Assembly: GCF_009728735.1 (NCBI RefSeq) | Contig: NZ_CP024636.1 | Coordinates: 2,185,720-2,249,719 of the forward strand | From: Pantoea phytobeneficialis | GTDB lineage: Bacteria; Pseudomonadota; Gammaproteobacteria; Enterobacterales; Enterobacteriaceae | Reading direction: 5' to 3' | Length of the DNA stretch: 64,000 nt | In this document: positions 43,380-51,950 of the stretch, piece by piece | How positions within the stretch are numbered: position 1 is the stretch's first letter | Layout: each line of letters starts with the position of its first letter | Notes under the pieces: model-generated | What the model was told of the DNA's origin: nothing | Seen by the model: only the letters and a program-made list of their open reading frames with translations | Database searches by the model: none | Program-made: the position numbers and the translations under genes

Positions 43380-44797
43380 TTGGCACCTCCGGCATGCGCC
43401 TGGTGACGGGCAATCAGGTCTGCGCCTTGCTCACCCAGATCCCAAAACAGACGCGTCATGATTTGCAGCCCCTCACGGGCGATGGATTTCAACATATGTT
43501 CGTTAACGCCGTGCTGACCGCAGGCCGGATAGGAATGCGGCACCCACAGCGTCGGCAAGCCGAGGATGTCGGAGAACACTTCATTGGGCAGTGAACCGCC
43601 GAGATTCGGTAACAACGCCGGTTTTTTTCCGCTGGTTTGCGCCATGCTCTCCAGCACCCAGCTCACCAACGGATCGGTGGGGTCGAGACGGGTAGCTGGC
43701 GATCCGCGCATAAACTCGACCTTCACCTGGTCAAAGCCGTGGTTTTGCAGATGCGCTTCAATGTGCTGTGCCAGATTTTCCCAATCTGTTCCCACCACAA
43801 AACGTAACTGACACACGGCGGTCGCGCTGCCGGGAATGGCGTTCATAGGACGTGCCGGGTTGCCGGTGAGAAACGCCAGCACTTCCAGCGTGTTCCAGCC
43901 ATACAGGCGTTCGGTCGGTGTCAGGCCCGGCTCACCCCAGTTCACCTCGATCGCCGGATCGCCGGGCATGCCACCCACCTCGATATCGCTGAGGATGGCG
44001 CGCACGTCGTCGGTCAGAGAGGTCGGTTTCAGTGCTTCAACCTGCAACACGCCCTGGGCATTGACCAGCGTGGCGATGGCATTTGCCAGTTGTGTTCCCG
44101 GATTGGTCAGTAAGCCACCCCAGTTACCGGAGTGGTACGCATTGTCGCGTGCGTTGATGGTCAGGCGGAAATTGACGCAGCCGCGCGATCCGAGGAACAA
44201 CGTCGGACGCACCGCATTCAGGCGCGGGCCATCGGAGGCGATAAACAAATCGGCCTTCAGCAGATCGCCGTATTGCTCGCACAGCTCCGCCAGACCCGGT
44301 GAGCTAATCTCTTCCCCCATTTCAAACAGCATTTTGCAGTTAAAACCGAGGCGTCCACCGCGTGCCTGAAACACCTGCTCCAGCGCGGCCAGATTGACGC
44401 AGTGCTGGCCTTTATTATCTGCGCTACCGCGACCATACCAGCGATCGCCCTCTTCTTTCAGTTGCCACGGCGATAACCCGTCACGCCAGTTTTCATCATC
44501 GCCAAACACCACATCGCCGTGACCGTAGCTCAACAGCGTTGGCAGCGCCGGATCTTCGATGCGCGCCGCCACCAGGAACGGGCGATTTGTGGTGACGGGA
44601 TTGTCGATAAAGTGCAGCGTGAAACCGAGCGCCACCAGTTGTGGGCCAATCTCCTTGTGCAAATAATCATGCAGCTGCTGGTCACGATCCGCACGCTGGC
44701 TTTCGGTGACCTGCGCCACCCGGCGCGTCAGCAGTTGCTGGAATTCCCCGCTGTCAAAATAGTCGCTGGCCTGTTGTACGGCCTGTTGTGCTGTCAT
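43376..44797 (-). CDS. M20-family metallopeptidase
   Basis: A 473-residue dizinc hydrolase of the M20 (dipeptidase/ArgE/CPG2) group. Metal ligands appear in GHGDVV, GSADNKGQ, EMGEEISSPG (the Glu-Glu pair with the catalytic base) and the late HSYPACGQHGVNEH. The start is ATG 44797 (MTAQQAVQQ); a longer frame reaching 44869 has no ribosome site. It is cytoplasmic. Coupled to an MHS transporter and divergent from a LysR gene, it likely cleaves a transported dipeptide or N-acyl amino acid. Confidence 0.85.
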   Translation of the reverse strand: MTAQQAVQQASDYFDSGEFQQLLTRRVAQVTESQRADRDQQLHDYLHKEIGPQLVALGFTLHFIDNPVTTNRPFLVAARIEDPALPTLLSYGHGDVVFGDDENWRDGLSPWQLKEEGDRWYGRGSADNKGQHCVNLAALEQVFQARGGRLGFNCKMLFEMGEEISSPGLAELCEQYGDLLKADLFIASDGPRLNAVRPTLFLGSRGCVNFRLTINARDNAYHSGNWGGLLTNPGTQLANAIATLVNAQGVLQVEALKPTSLTDDVRAILSDIEVGGMPGDPAIEVNWGEPGLTPTERLYGWNTLEVLAFLTGNPARPMNAIPGSATAVCQLRFVVGTDWENLAQHIEAHLQNHGFDQVKVEFMRGSPATRLDPTDPLVSWVLESMAQTSGKKPALLPNLGGSLPNEVFSDILGLPTLWVPHSYPACGQHGVNEHMLKSIAREGLQIMTRLFWDLGEQGADLIARHQAHAGGAK

Positions 44798-44946
44798 GTT
44801 TGCCTGTCTGTTGTTGGTTTTATCATCATCCTTATCTTTGCGGAAAGGCTGATTTGCCACAATTATCAATTTATCGAGTAAGATTTGCTTTTAAAGCAAA
44901 GCTTAGCTGCCCGATTTTGAGGCATGCACCACCAGGAAGCAGAAAT

Positions 44947-45873
44947 ATGCAAAGCAGTGAAATCCGATATTTTCTCGCCGTCGTGAATGCCGGATCGCTA
45001 AGTGCTGCCAGTGAACAACTGTTTGTGGCGGTATCCGCCATCAGCCGTCAGATTCAACGCCTTGAGGCACAGGTTGGCGTGCCGTTGTTTGAGCGCCACG
45101 CGCGCGGCATGGTACTGACCGAAGCGGGGGAAATTTTTGCGCATCAGGTACGTAAAAATATGCTGGAGATGGAGTATGCGCTGGCGGAGATTAAGGGCTT
45201 AACGGCGGTACGCCGCACACAGATCCGCGTTGCCTGTACCGATGGCATGGCCTTCACCCTGTTGCCGCGCTTGTTTGCCGATTTTCGCCTCAGCAATCCC
45301 GGGGTGCTGTTCAGCCTGAAAGTTGGCAGCACTCAGGGGGTAGCCGAGTGGGTGCGCAACGGCGAATGTGATCTGGCGTTGCAGTTTAGTCTGCATGCCG
45401 AACGCGGTGTCGAGGTGATTGGTTCCTGGCCCGCGCCGGTATTACTGGTCATGCATCACAGTCATCCACTGGCCCACGGCAATCAGGTCTCGCTGGCGGA
45501 TCTCAGCCAGTACCCGCTGGCACTGCCAGAGCAAAACACCACGGTGCGCCAACTGTTTGACCTCTCCTGCCATATGAGCGGGAACGTGGTAGAACCGGTG
45601 CTGACCTGCGATAACTTCTCCACCCTCTATCACTTCCTGCTGCGCACTCCGCTGGCCGTGACCATCAGCAGCCCGTTTACCGTGTTGTATGAAGCGGAAA
45701 CGCACGGGTTGATCCTGCGTTCGGTCGGGATCGACCAGTTAAATCAACGCACCCTGCAACTCCAGACGCAATCAGGGCGGCCCCGTAGTGCCGCCCTGAA
45801 TCTGTTGCTGGACTTTCTCCATCAGCAGCTCAACGCGCTGGAGGAACCCCTGCGCCAGCGCTGGAAGCCCTGA
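44947..45873 (+). CDS. LysR-family regulator of the peptidase/transporter operon
   Basis: A 308-residue LysR regulator with HTH at residues 1-60 (EIRYFLAVVNAGSLSAASEQ, then AISRQIQRLEAQVG). The effector-binding domain follows. It starts at ATG 44947, 149 bp from the divergent M20 gene, which it most likely controls. Its stop codon is only 3 bp from the stop of the convergent DppA-like gene. The inducer is unknown. Confidence 0.85.
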   Translation: MQSSEIRYFLAVVNAGSLSAASEQLFVAVSAISRQIQRLEAQVGVPLFERHARGMVLTEAGEIFAHQVRKNMLEMEYALAEIKGLTAVRRTQIRVACTDGMAFTLLPRLFADFRLSNPGVLFSLKVGSTQGVAEWVRNGECDLALQFSLHAERGVEVIGSWPAPVLLVMHHSHPLAHGNQVSLADLSQYPLALPEQNTTVRQLFDLSCHMSGNVVEPVLTCDNFSTLYHFLLRTPLAVTISSPFTVLYEAETHGLILRSVGIDQLNQRTLQLQTQSGRPRSAALNLLLDFLHQQLNALEEPLRQRWKP

Positions 45874-45876
45874 GAT

Positions 45877-47472
45877 TTACTGCTGGATATCCACCGGATA
45901 GAGGATGTGTTTGCCAAACGGGTCCACCTGATAACCGGTAACCGATTTGCGTACCGGTTCGAAGATGGTCGAGTGGGCAATCATCACCGCAGGCATCTGG
46001 TCATGCATGATTTGCTGTGCCTCCAGGTACAGCGCAATGCGTTTGTTGTGATCCTGTTCGGCACGCGCCTCAGTGATGATTTTATCAAACGGTGCATAGC
46101 ACCACTTCGCCGAATTCGAACCGTCCTTCGCCGAGGTGCAGCTATACAGCGGGCCGAAGAAGTTATCCGGATCGCCGGTAGCGGTGGTCCAGCCCATCAG
46201 CGCCGCCTGGTGCTCGCCATTGCGGATACGTTTGAGATATTCGCCCCACTCATAGCTGACGATATTGGCTTTGATACCCACTTTCGCCCAATCAGCCTGA
46301 ATCATCTCAGCCATTCGTCGCGCATTGGGGTTGTAAGGTCGCTGGACCGGCATCGCCCACAGCGAGATCTCGGTGCCCGGTTTGATGCCCGCTTCCTGTA
46401 GTAAGGCTTTCGCCTTCTCAGGATCGTAGTCGTAATCTTTCAGATTGTTATCCGCACTCCAGACGCCGGGCGGCAGAATGTTTTTTGCCACCGTACCGGT
46501 GCCCTGGAACACCGCATCGATAATCGCCTGTTTGTTGATCGCCATCGCCAGCGCCTGGCGCACTTTCACGTTATCCAGCGGTGCTTTGGTGGTGTTGAAG
46601 GAGAGGAAGCCGGTATTTAGACCGGACTTTTGCATCAGGGTCAGGTCAGGATTTTTGCGCATTTTGTCGAGATCAGCCGGATTGGGGAATGGTATGATCT
46701 GACACTCGTTTTTCTCCAGTTTGGCGTAACGCACTGACGCATCCGGCGTGATCGAGAATACGATGCGATCCAGCTTCGCCTTGCCCTGCCAATATTCCGG
46801 GAAGGCTTTGTAGAGAATGCGGGAGTCTTTCTGATACTGCACCAGCTCAAACGGGCCAGTGCCAATCGGTTCCATATCCACCTTTTCCGGTGTCCCGGCT
46901 TTCAGCATCTGGTCGGCATATTCCGCCGAATGGATGGAGGCAAAATACCACGCCAGATCGGCGAGGAAAGGCGCTTCAGCATGCGTCAGCGTGAAACGGA
47001 CCGTGTGGTCATCAACCCGATCGATTTTCTTAATCAGCGTGGCGAACTCCAGGCTGTTGAAGTTGGAATATACCCCGCCGGAAACGTTATGGTACGGATT
47101 GTTCGGGTCCATCTGCCGCATAAACGAGAAGATGACGTCATCAGCGTTAAAATCTCGCGTTGGCTTGAAGAATTTGTTGCTGTGGAACTTCACGCCCTGG
47201 CGCAGGTGGAAGGTATAGACCGTGCCGTCCGGGCTGATATCCCAGCTTTGCGCCAGGCTCGGCACCAACTCGGTGGTGCCTGGCGTGAAATCGACTAACC
47301 GGTTAAACACCGGCACCGCACTGGCATCGACGCTGGTACCTGCCGTGTAAAGCTGTGGGTTGAAGTTTTCTGGTGAGCCTTCGGAACAGTACACCAGGGT
47401 TTTGGCTGAAACGCTGCTGGCGATCGCCAGACCCAGCGCGGTGAGCGCCAATTTTGCCATCACATTTTTCAT
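45877..47472 (-). CDS. DppA-like peptide-binding protein (SBP family 5), orphan
   Basis: A 531-residue periplasmic binding protein with signal peptide MKNVMAKLALTALGLAIASS, then KTLVYCSEGSPENFNPQLYT. This is very near the start of mature E. coli DppA. The family signatures DVIFSFMRQMDP and GTGPFELVQYQKDSRI are present, as are two late cysteines (YSCTSAKDGSNSAKWCYAPF), as in DppA. No permease or ATPase gene is next to it, so it must use transport components coded elsewhere, probably Dpp. It may be a second DppA or bind a different small peptide or heme. Confidence 0.85.
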   Translation of the reverse strand: MKNVMAKLALTALGLAIASSVSAKTLVYCSEGSPENFNPQLYTAGTSVDASAVPVFNRLVDFTPGTTELVPSLAQSWDISPDGTVYTFHLRQGVKFHSNKFFKPTRDFNADDVIFSFMRQMDPNNPYHNVSGGVYSNFNSLEFATLIKKIDRVDDHTVRFTLTHAEAPFLADLAWYFASIHSAEYADQMLKAGTPEKVDMEPIGTGPFELVQYQKDSRILYKAFPEYWQGKAKLDRIVFSITPDASVRYAKLEKNECQIIPFPNPADLDKMRKNPDLTLMQKSGLNTGFLSFNTTKAPLDNVKVRQALAMAINKQAIIDAVFQGTGTVAKNILPPGVWSADNNLKDYDYDPEKAKALLQEAGIKPGTEISLWAMPVQRPYNPNARRMAEMIQADWAKVGIKANIVSYEWGEYLKRIRNGEHQAALMGWTTATGDPDNFFGPLYSCTSAKDGSNSAKWCYAPFDKIITEARAEQDHNKRIALYLEAQQIMHDQMPAVMIAHSTIFEPVRKSVTGYQVDPFGKHILYPVDIQQ

Positions 47473-47603
47473 CTTGTTTCTCGCTTTTTATTGACTTCCA
47501 TGAGCCAGCATCGGTATATCAGTCGTTCATCTGATTAATAATTAACATGATTTAGTCGCGCTGCGAACCCTCAACCACGCAATGAGACTGATAAGGAATT
47601 GTG

Positions 47604-48830
47604 ATGACAGACCAACTCGCCCGCCAACTGACTCAGCGCTTCTATCGTTACCTGGCGGTCTCCAGCCAGAGCGATGCCAAATCCACCACGCTGCCGAGCA
47701 CGCCATCACAACACGCCATGGCCGAGCTGTTGGCCGCAGAACTGCGCGAGTTGGGGCTTGAAGACATCATCATAGATGAGCATGCCACGGTGACGGCGCT
47801 GAAGCGCGGCAATCGTCCCGATGCACCGCGTATCGGTTTTATTACCCATATCGATACCGTCGATGTTGGGTTATCACCAGACATCCATCCACAAACCTTA
47901 ACTTTTCAGGGGGAAGATCTGTGTCTGAACGTTCAGCAGGATATCTGGCTGCGCGTGGCGGAACATCCTGAGATTGCCCCTTACCTCGGTCAGGAGATTA
48001 TCTTTAGCGACGGCACCAGCGTACTCGGCGCCGATAACAAAGCGGCGGTCACGGTGGTGATGACGTTGCTCGAGAACCTGCACGGTGACCACGGTGATAT
48101 CCGGGTCGCGTTTGTGCCGGATGAGGAGATTGGCTTGCGGGGAGCCAAAGCGCTCGATCTGGAGCAACGTTTTAACGTCGATTTCGCCTGGACTATCGAT
48201 TGCTGCGAATTGGGTGAGGTGGTTTTCGAAAACTTTAACGCTGCCGCTGCCGAGATTGTGTTTACCGGCGTGGCGGCACATCCGATGTCTGGCAAAGGCG
48301 TACTGGTCAATCCGCTGCTGATGGCGCATGACTTTATTGACCATTTTGATCGTCTGGCGACACCGGAGCATACCGAAGGCCGCGAGGGATATATCTGGTT
48401 TAACGATATGCAGGCCAACGCCAGCCGCGCGGTGCTGAAAGCCTCCATCCGCGATTTCGACCTTAAGGGTTTTGATGCGAAGAAACAGCAGTTGGTGGAG
48501 GTAACCGATGAGATTGCCGCCCGCTATCCCACCGGTACGGTATCCCTGAGTATCAATGATACCTACAGCAATATCAGCAATGCGATTGGTGAAGACCGCC
48601 GCGCGATTGATTTGATTTTTAGCGCGCTGGCGCAATTGGGCATTGAACCGAAGGTGATCCCGATGCGTGGGGGTACGGATGGTGCCGCATTGTCAGCCCG
48701 TGGATTGCTGACGCCGAATTTCTTTACCGGCGCGCACAACTTCCATTCTCGCTTTGAGTTTTTGCCGGTGCCGTCGTTTGTGAAGTCATATCAGGTGGCG
48801 GAAGCGTTGTGTTATTTAGCGGCTAAATAA
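47604..48830 (+). CDS. pepT: Peptidase T (tripeptide aminopeptidase)
   Basis: A 408-residue dizinc M20B aminopeptidase, as in E. coli, that removes the N-terminal residue from tripeptides. Metal-site motifs are FITHIDTVD, VLGADNKAAV, FVPDEEIG (Glu-Glu), IDCCELGEV and the late TGAHNFHSRFE. AAGGAATTGTG precedes ATG 47604. It is divergent from the DppA-like gene, tying uptake and breakdown of small peptides. A cluster of repeats follows its stop. Confidence 0.95.
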   Translation: MTDQLARQLTQRFYRYLAVSSQSDAKSTTLPSTPSQHAMAELLAAELRELGLEDIIIDEHATVTALKRGNRPDAPRIGFITHIDTVDVGLSPDIHPQTLTFQGEDLCLNVQQDIWLRVAEHPEIAPYLGQEIIFSDGTSVLGADNKAAVTVVMTLLENLHGDHGDIRVAFVPDEEIGLRGAKALDLEQRFNVDFAWTIDCCELGEVVFENFNAAAAEIVFTGVAAHPMSGKGVLVNPLLMAHDFIDHFDRLATPEHTEGREGYIWFNDMQANASRAVLKASIRDFDLKGFDAKKQQLVEVTDEIAARYPTGTVSLSINDTYSNISNAIGEDRRAIDLIFSALAQLGIEPKVIPMRGGTDGAALSARGLLTPNFFTGAHNFHSRFEFLPVPSFVKSYQVAEALCYLAAK

Positions 48831-48837
48831 CGCAAAA

Positions 48838-48968
48838 CATTGCGCGATGAATCGCGCCGCTACGGAACAAAACATTGCGCGATAAATCGCGCCGCTACGG
48901 AACATTGCGCGATGAATCGCGCCGCTACGACCCTGTACCATTTCGTAGCGGTGCGATTCATCGCGCGG
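48838..48968. repeat. Cluster of REP-like units: three direct copies plus one inverted
   Basis: Three successive units of the type CATTGCGCGATRAATCGCGC followed by CGCTACGGAA, at about 30-36 bp spacing, then an inverted unit CGTAGCGGTGCGATTCATCG. This is the only tandem expansion of the family in the window. It lies between the convergent ends of pepT and the amino-acid binding protein gene. Confidence 0.88.
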
Positions 48969-48977
48969 TTTTAAACT

Positions 48978-49757
48978 TTATTTCGCGGCGCTAACGTCGA
49001 TGCCAGGGAAGAACTTGGCGGCCAGCTTGGTAACCGTGCCGTCAGCCTGCACCTTGGTGATGGCTGCATCCAGCTCCTGCTTCAGTTTGGCATCACCCTT
49101 ACGCAGGCCAAAACCGATGCCTGAACCCAGGATGGTGTCGTCTTCCACCGGTTTACCGGCAAACGCAAAACCTTTGCCCTGCGGCTTATCGAGGAAGCCT
49201 GACTGGCCTGCGGCTGACATCACCAGCGTGCCATCCAGACGACCGGCGACCATGTCGTTATAAACCTGGTTCTGATCCTGGTAAGAGGTGACGGTAACGC
49301 CCTGTGATTCCCAGTGCTTCTTGGCATAGGTTTCCTGAATGGAACCCTGCAACACGCCGATGTTTTTCCCTTTCAGTGACTCCGCGGTCGGCAGCAGGCC
49401 CTGGCCCGCTTTTGCCACCAGCATGGTCGGGATACGGTAGATCGGTTTGGTGAAATCGATGCTTTTCGCGCGTGCTTCGGTGATGTTCATCGCCGAGTTG
49501 ATGGCGTCAAACTTCTTCGCCTGCAACGCCGGAATCAGCGCGTCAAAGCTGCTTTCTACCCAGCTACATTTGAAGTTGCCGGTCTGGCAAATGGCTTTAC
49601 CCAGCTCGATATCGAAACCTTCCAGCTCGCCCTGTGCATTACGGCTTTCAAACGGCGGATATTGTGATTCGAGGCCGTAGCGTAATGTTTCCTGCGCCAA
49701 CGCATGAGCAGAGGTCAGCATACCCAGCGCGATAAAAAGTGCGTTTAATTTTTTCAT
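48978..49757 (-). CDS. Amino-acid ABC transporter binding protein (HisJ/ArgT-like)
   Basis: A 259-residue periplasmic protein with signal MKKLNALFIALGMLTSAHAL, then QETLRYGLESQYPPFESRNA. GFDIELGKAICQ marks SBP family 3, with two cysteines (ICQTGNFKCSW) as in lysine/arginine/ornithine/histidine-binding proteins. Its start is 15 bp behind the stop of the aminotransferase gene, so both are on one message. The permease and ATPase are not here. The ligand is perhaps a basic amino acid, or methionine given its neighbour; this is not settled. Confidence 0.85.
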   Translation of the reverse strand: MKKLNALFIALGMLTSAHALAQETLRYGLESQYPPFESRNAQGELEGFDIELGKAICQTGNFKCSWVESSFDALIPALQAKKFDAINSAMNITEARAKSIDFTKPIYRIPTMLVAKAGQGLLPTAESLKGKNIGVLQGSIQETYAKKHWESQGVTVTSYQDQNQVYNDMVAGRLDGTLVMSAAGQSGFLDKPQGKGFAFAGKPVEDDTILGSGIGFGLRKGDAKLKQELDAAITKVQADGTVTKLAAKFFPGIDVSAAK

Positions 49758-49772
49758 TGTTATACCCTTGAG

Positions 49773-50939
49773 TTACCCTTTGACCCGGCAGAGCGCTTCT
49801 GCACCGGCCTGTAATGTCGCATCGTCTTTGGCAAACGACAAACGGATTAATTTATTGTCTGTGCCGTCCATATAAAACGCCGACAACGGAATGGTTGCCA
49901 CACCGTGTTCGACGATGAGACGTTTTACCATTTCACTGTCGCTCTCGTCACTGAAATGTCCATAACTGGCTAAAACAAAGAAGGAACCGGCGCACGGCAG
50001 CAGCTTAAACGGCGAATCCTTCATCAGCGACATCAGACGATCGCGTTTCTGCTGATAGAACGGTGACAGCTGCAAATAGTTTTCCGGCCGTTGCAGGTAA
50101 TGGGCGAAACCAACCTGCATCGGCGTATCAGCGGCATACATCATAAACTGATGCACTTTGACGATTTCGGTCATCAGCGCGGCCGGTGCCAACGCATAGC
50201 CAACGCGCCAGCCGGTAACGTGGAAGGTTTTGCCGAATGACGAGACGATAACGCTGCGCTGCGCCAGCTCTGGGTGTGTCGCCATGCCGCAATGGGGACG
50301 TCCATCAAACACGATGTGTTCATAGACTTCATCCGACAGCACCACGATATCGGTATTACGCGTCAGTTGAGCCAGTTGATCCAGATCCGCTGGAGTTAAC
50401 ACCTGCGCACTCGGGTTGTGCGGCGTGTTGATGATGATCATCCGGGTACGCGGCGTGATGGTGGCACGCAGTTCGTCCCAGTTGATGGCAAAATCCGGCA
50501 CCTGCAATTTCAGGCCGATCGGCTTACCACCCTGTAAACGCACCACGGGCGCATAGCTGTCGAATGCCGGCTCGAAGAAAATTACTTCATCGCCCGGATG
50601 CACCAGCGCGGAGATCGCCATGTAGATACCCTGGCTGGCGCTGCCGGTGATCAACACTTCGCTGCCCACATCATATTGCTGGCCATACAGGGTGTGTACT
50701 TTCTGCGCCAGCGCTTCTTTCAACGCCGGCAAACCGGTAAGCGGCGCATACTGGTTATGTCCTTCGCGCATCGCGTTGCTGACCAGTTCAACCAGTTGCG
50801 GATCGCACGGGAAGTTAGGCGCGCCCTGGGACAGGTTGATGGCTTTGTGTTGTGCCGAAAGCTGCCCAATCACGCTGAAAATGGTGGTGCCAACATCGGG
50901 TAATTTTGAAGAAGTCTGAACACTGGATTGGATGGACAT
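49773..50939 (-). CDS. PLP-dependent methionine-type aminotransferase (YbdL family)
   Basis: A 388-residue fold-type I aminotransferase. It follows E. coli YbdL, which prefers methionine, histidine and phenylalanine. Motifs are INLSQGAPNFPCDP at the N-terminus, NTPHNPSAQVL (substrate carboxylate and PLP binding), SDEVYEHIVFDG and the PLP lysine in SSFGKTFHVTGW. It is divergent from a LysR gene across 129 bp and leads an apparent two-gene operon with the binding protein. It could be a kynurenine or KMTB-methionine aminotransferase; the exact substrate is open. Confidence 0.87.
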   Translation of the reverse strand: MSIQSSVQTSSKLPDVGTTIFSVIGQLSAQHKAINLSQGAPNFPCDPQLVELVSNAMREGHNQYAPLTGLPALKEALAQKVHTLYGQQYDVGSEVLITGSASQGIYMAISALVHPGDEVIFFEPAFDSYAPVVRLQGGKPIGLKLQVPDFAINWDELRATITPRTRMIIINTPHNPSAQVLTPADLDQLAQLTRNTDIVVLSDEVYEHIVFDGRPHCGMATHPELAQRSVIVSSFGKTFHVTGWRVGYALAPAALMTEIVKVHQFMMYAADTPMQVGFAHYLQRPENYLQLSPFYQQKRDRLMSLMKDSPFKLLPCAGSFFVLASYGHFSDESDSEMVKRLIVEHGVATIPLSAFYMDGTDNKLIRLSFAKDDATLQAGAEALCRVKG

Positions 50940-51068
50940 GGTAACTCCGCCTAAAGGATTGCATAACCACGTAAGGAAATCAGATTTCTATTCAACGGTC
51001 TGTCACTTGAGTCGACAAGCGAATTGTTGTCATAATAGCCATGACTTTTAATCATAGCTGAGGCTGTT

Positions 51069-51950
51069 ATGTCCCGCTCCGCTCTGCCACTCAACGCCAT
51101 TCACGCCTTTCTGGTCACGGCACGTCACCTCAATCTGACGCGTGCCGCCGACGAGTTATGCATCACCCAGGGCGCGGTGAGCCGCAAAATTGCATCCCTG
51201 GAGAGCTGGCTGGGCTTTGCGTTATTCGAGCGCCATGCGCGAGGCTTGCACCTGACATCGCAAGGCGCAGCCCTGCTGCCGGAGTTACAGCAAGGTTTTG
51301 CGATGCTGGTGAATGCGACAGAGAAAGCCAGCCGCAGCAATGTGTCGATTCGGCTGAAAGCCCCAACCTGCGCGATGCGCTGGCTGGTGCCGCGCCTCGT
51401 GGCGCTGGAGCAGGAACGGCCGGAGATCCATGTGGCGCTCACCACCACCCTCGACCATGCCTCGCAACTGGATAATTTTGATGCGGCAATCGTCTATGGC
51501 AGTGCGCCGGCGGAGGCCATCCTCTTGTTTGATGAGCGCCTGACACCGGTGCTGGCCAGCAGCGTGACGCCACCCGCTAACGTGGCCGGGTTAGCGCGTT
51601 TTACCTTTCTGCACCCCACTAATGACACGCGTGACTGGCAGTTGTGGTTGAATGCGCAGCAGGTCAGCGTCCCCGTGGCACGTAATCAACACTTTGCCAC
51701 TATGGATTTGGCGATCAGCGCGGCGATTCAGGGATTTGGCGTAACGGTGGCGGATATGTCATTGGTCCAGAACGATCTGGCGAATGGCCGACTGATCGCC
51801 CCGTTTGACCACTGCGTCACTACCGGGGCGAGTTACAGCTTGCTCCATCGTGCAGAGCGGGATGCGCCACCGTTCCTTGAGGAACTGGTGGCGTGGCTTT
51901 GTCAGCCTCAGAAAGAAACCCACTCGTCTGCGCTGGCCGATTTAGGCTGA
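51069..51950 (+). CDS. LysR-family (GcvA-like) regulator
   Basis: A 293-residue regulator opening [20 protein letters not shown], with [23 protein letters not shown], the pattern of the GcvA branch. The ligand domain is short and starts near residue 90. It is divergent from the aminotransferase gene, its probable target. Its last 43 bp overlap the 3' end of the chemoreceptor gene on the other strand. Confidence 0.85.
   Translation: MSRSALPLNAIHAFLVTARHLNLTRAADELCITQGAVSRKIASLESWLGFALFERHARGLHLTSQGAALLPELQQGFAMLVNATEKASRSNVSIRLKAPTCAMRWLVPRLVALEQERPEIHVALTTTLDHASQLDNFDAAIVYGSAPAEAILLFDERLTPVLASSVTPPANVAGLARFTFLHPTNDTRDWQLWLNAQQVSVPVARNQHFATMDLAISAAIQGFGVTVADMSLVQNDLANGRLIAPFDHCVTTGASYSLLHRAERDAPPFLEELVAWLCQPQKETHSSALADLG

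Noticed and set aside
48838-48968. CRISPR array
   Set aside because: Units are palindromic REP-type copies with spacers of a few bases, one inverted, and there are no cas genes.
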